From Nocardioides scoriae (GTDB lineage Bacteria > Actinomycetota > Actinomycetes > Propionibacteriales > Nocardioidaceae), in contig NZ_LT629757.1 in assembly GCF_900104965.1 (NCBI RefSeq), positions 3,720,001 to 3,784,000 of the forward strand: a DNA stretch of 64,000 nt, written 5' to 3'. Positions 62,751 through 64,000 of this stretch are shown here, one piece after another (position 1 is the first letter of the stretch; each line of letters begins with the position of its first letter). Under the pieces are notes generated by a model, which saw nothing but the letters and a program-made list of their open reading frames with translations, did no database searches and was not told the DNA's origin. The position numbers and the translations under genes are program-made.

Positions 62751-64000
62751 TCAGATGCCGAACGTGGCGCGGGGGTACGCCGCGTCGACGTCGGTGATCA
62801 CGTTGACCAGGTAGGGGATGCCCGAGGCGAAGGCCCGGTCGAGGGCCGGGCCGATCTGACGCGGGTCGGTGACGGTCTCGCCCCCGCCGCCCAGCGCCGT
62901 GACCACCTGGTCGTAGCGGGTCCGCGGCGCCAGGTCGGCCACCACGTCGTAGCCGTAGAGCATCTGCATCGGGCCCTTCTCCAGGCCCCAGGCGGAGTTG
63001 TTGCCGCAGACCATGACGACCGGCAGGTCGTGGCGGACCAGGGTGTCGACGTCCATCAGCGACATCCCGGCGGCGCCGTCGCCGAGCAGCAGCACGACCT
63101 GCGCCGAGGGCCGGGCCAGCCGGGCCGCGATGGCCGAGCCGAGGCCGGCGCCGAGGCAGCCGTAGGGCCCGGGGTCCAGCCAGCCGCCGGGCCGCTTCGG
63201 CTCGACGTACTTGCCGGCGAAGGAGACGAAGTCGCCGCCGTCGCCGATGACCACGGAGTCCTCGGCCAGGCGCGGCACCAGCTCGCCGTAGATGCGGGCC
63301 GGGTGGATCGGGTCGGCCTCGGCGGAGAGCAGCGCGGCGTCGCGCTCGGCGGCCGCCTTGACGGTGCCCTGCAGGTCGGTGACCCAGCCCGACCAGTCGG
63401 GCCGGTGGGGCAGCGCCGCGACACCCTCGCGCAGGCCGTCGAGCGCCAGCGTCAGGTCGCCGTGCGCCGCGTCGGCGAGCTCGGCGTGGCCGCTCAGCTG
63501 GGCCTGCGAGTCGGCGACGTGCACCACCCGGGCGGGGGTGGCGCCGTCCTTGCCGCCGAAGACGCCGTAGCCGAGCCGGAAGTCCAGCGGCGTGCCGACC
63601 ACCACGACCAGGTCGGCGCCGGTGAAGGCGGCGCCGCGGGCCTTGGTCACGAGCAGCGGGTGGCCGCCGGGGACCACGCCGCGGCCCATGCCGTTGGTGA
63701 TGCAGGGCAGGCCGACCTCCTCGACCAGCCGCAGCGCCGCCTCCTCGGCGCCGTCGGCCCACACGTCGGTGCCGAGCACCAGCACCGGGCGCCGGGCCTC
63801 GCCCAGCAGCCGGGCGATCCGGGTCAGCGCCTCGGCCTCCGGCTCCTGGCGGGCGCGGGGGCCGACCGCCGGCCGCACGGCCGAGGTGGTGTCGAAGAAG
63901 GCGTCCATCGGCACGTCGACGAAGACCGGGCCGCGGTGGGAGGAGCCGGCCAGCGTGAACGCCTCGTCGATCCCGCCGGGCACCTCGGCCGCGGTGTGCA
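62751..64000 (-). CDS. ThDP-dependent acetolactate-synthase-like enzyme (partial, 5' end beyond window)
   Basis: The visible part holds about 415 residues, lacking the N-terminal Pyr domain. The central domain has RRPVLVLGTDVWADGAE and ADLVVVVGTPLDFRLGYG. The ThDP motif is LLLGDGAAGMSLMDVDTLVR, continuing to NNSAWG. The C-terminus ends YPRATFGI. It resembles the IlvG/oxalyl-CoA-decarboxylase-like group, so true acetolactate synthase activity is not assured. The in-frame reading continues past the right edge; a GTG at 63983 is internal, not the start. Confidence 0.85.
   Translation of the reverse strand, partial: HTAAEVPGGIDEAFTLAGSSHRGPVFVDVPMDAFFDTTSAVRPAVGPRARQEPEAEALTRIARLLGEARRPVLVLGTDVWADGAEEAALRLVEEVGLPCITNGMGRGVVPGGHPLLVTKARGAAFTGADLVVVVGTPLDFRLGYGVFGGKDGATPARVVHVADSQAQLSGHAELADAAHGDLTLALDGLREGVAALPHRPDWSGWVTDLQGTVKAAAERDAALLSAEADPIHPARIYGELVPRLAEDSVVIGDGGDFVSFAGKYVEPKRPGGWLDPGPYGCLGAGLGSAIAARLARPSAQVVLLLGDGAAGMSLMDVDTLVRHDLPVVMVCGNNSAWGLEKGPMQMLYGYDVVADLAPRTRYDQVVTALGGGGETVTDPRQIGPALDRAFASGIPYLVNVITDVDAAYPRATFGI

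Noticed and set aside
63983-64000. Start of the ThDP enzyme at 63983
   Set aside because: The reading frame stays open to the window edge and the N-terminal Pyr domain is missing, so the GTG is internal.

Overview
The window is about 64 kb of very GC-rich, gene-dense chromosome from an actinobacterium. Supporting signs are a mycofactocin cluster, an NDMA-type nicotinoprotein alcohol dehydrogenase, an IdeR/DtxR-type iron box, a SigR/RsrA pair with a SigR-type promoter, a 24-residue bL37-like ribosomal protein, many GTG starts and many 4-base ATGA/GTGA overlaps. Gene content and style look most like Nocardioides or a close relative, but that placement is inference. I saw no insertion sequence, prophage, CRISPR array, tRNA or rRNA.

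Layout. 0-11 kb: mycofactocin module. A TetR regulator (mftR, cut by the window edge) is divergent from mftA-B-C-D-E, a mycofactocin-coupled SDR and mftF. Facing it are a nicotinoprotein alcohol dehydrogenase, a MoxR-type AAA+ ATPase and a VWA protein, with a divergent GAF/Fis-type activator. Together they make a redox cofactor, an enzyme likely to use it, and their control. 11-14 kb: a hot-dog acyl-CoA thioesterase split by a +1 frameshift, ribokinase, and bfd-bfr behind an iron box. 14-23 kb: IclR regulator divergent from malate synthase G, GlcG-like protein, glycolate oxidase GlcDEF and a lactate/glycolate permease, i.e. glycolate to glyoxylate to malate. 23-24.5 kb: a 32-bp tandem hairpin array, a perfect 34-bp palindrome and small genes.

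24.5-36 kb: aerobic benzoyl-CoA (box) pathway: aldo/keto reductase, boxB, GNAT, a PaaX-type regulator, boxC, benzoate-CoA ligase, 7Fe ferredoxin and amidohydrolase. boxA is not in the window. A four-gene minus-strand operon sits inside this block: K+ channel, lipoprotein, DUF350-like membrane protein and glutathionylspermidine-synthase-like ATP-grasp ligase. It resembles the enterobacterial yjfL-yjfM-yjfC set and is one of the most interesting poorly understood systems here. 36-40 kb: membrane protein, a sigma factor behind a long hairpin, a giant low-complexity partner membrane protein, and a tyrosine-phosphatase-like protein. 40-43 kb: five tightly overlapping minus-strand genes (YchJ-like, GNAT, class III cyclase, ankyrin, NYN). 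42.8-46.8 kb: an overlapping AAA+/OsmC/VWA triad.

47-64 kb: two acyl-CoA dehydrogenases with split signature motifs (likely a heteromer), glutathione peroxidase, DUF445 and S4 proteins, FKBP, VOC, CBS, hisN-rsgA-aroA, DoxX-like, an ECF sigma factor fused to its own zinc-finger/TM anti-sigma region, SRAP/HMCES peptidase, alpha/beta hydrolase, sigR-rsrA-bL37, small enzymes, and a ThDP enzyme cut by the right edge.
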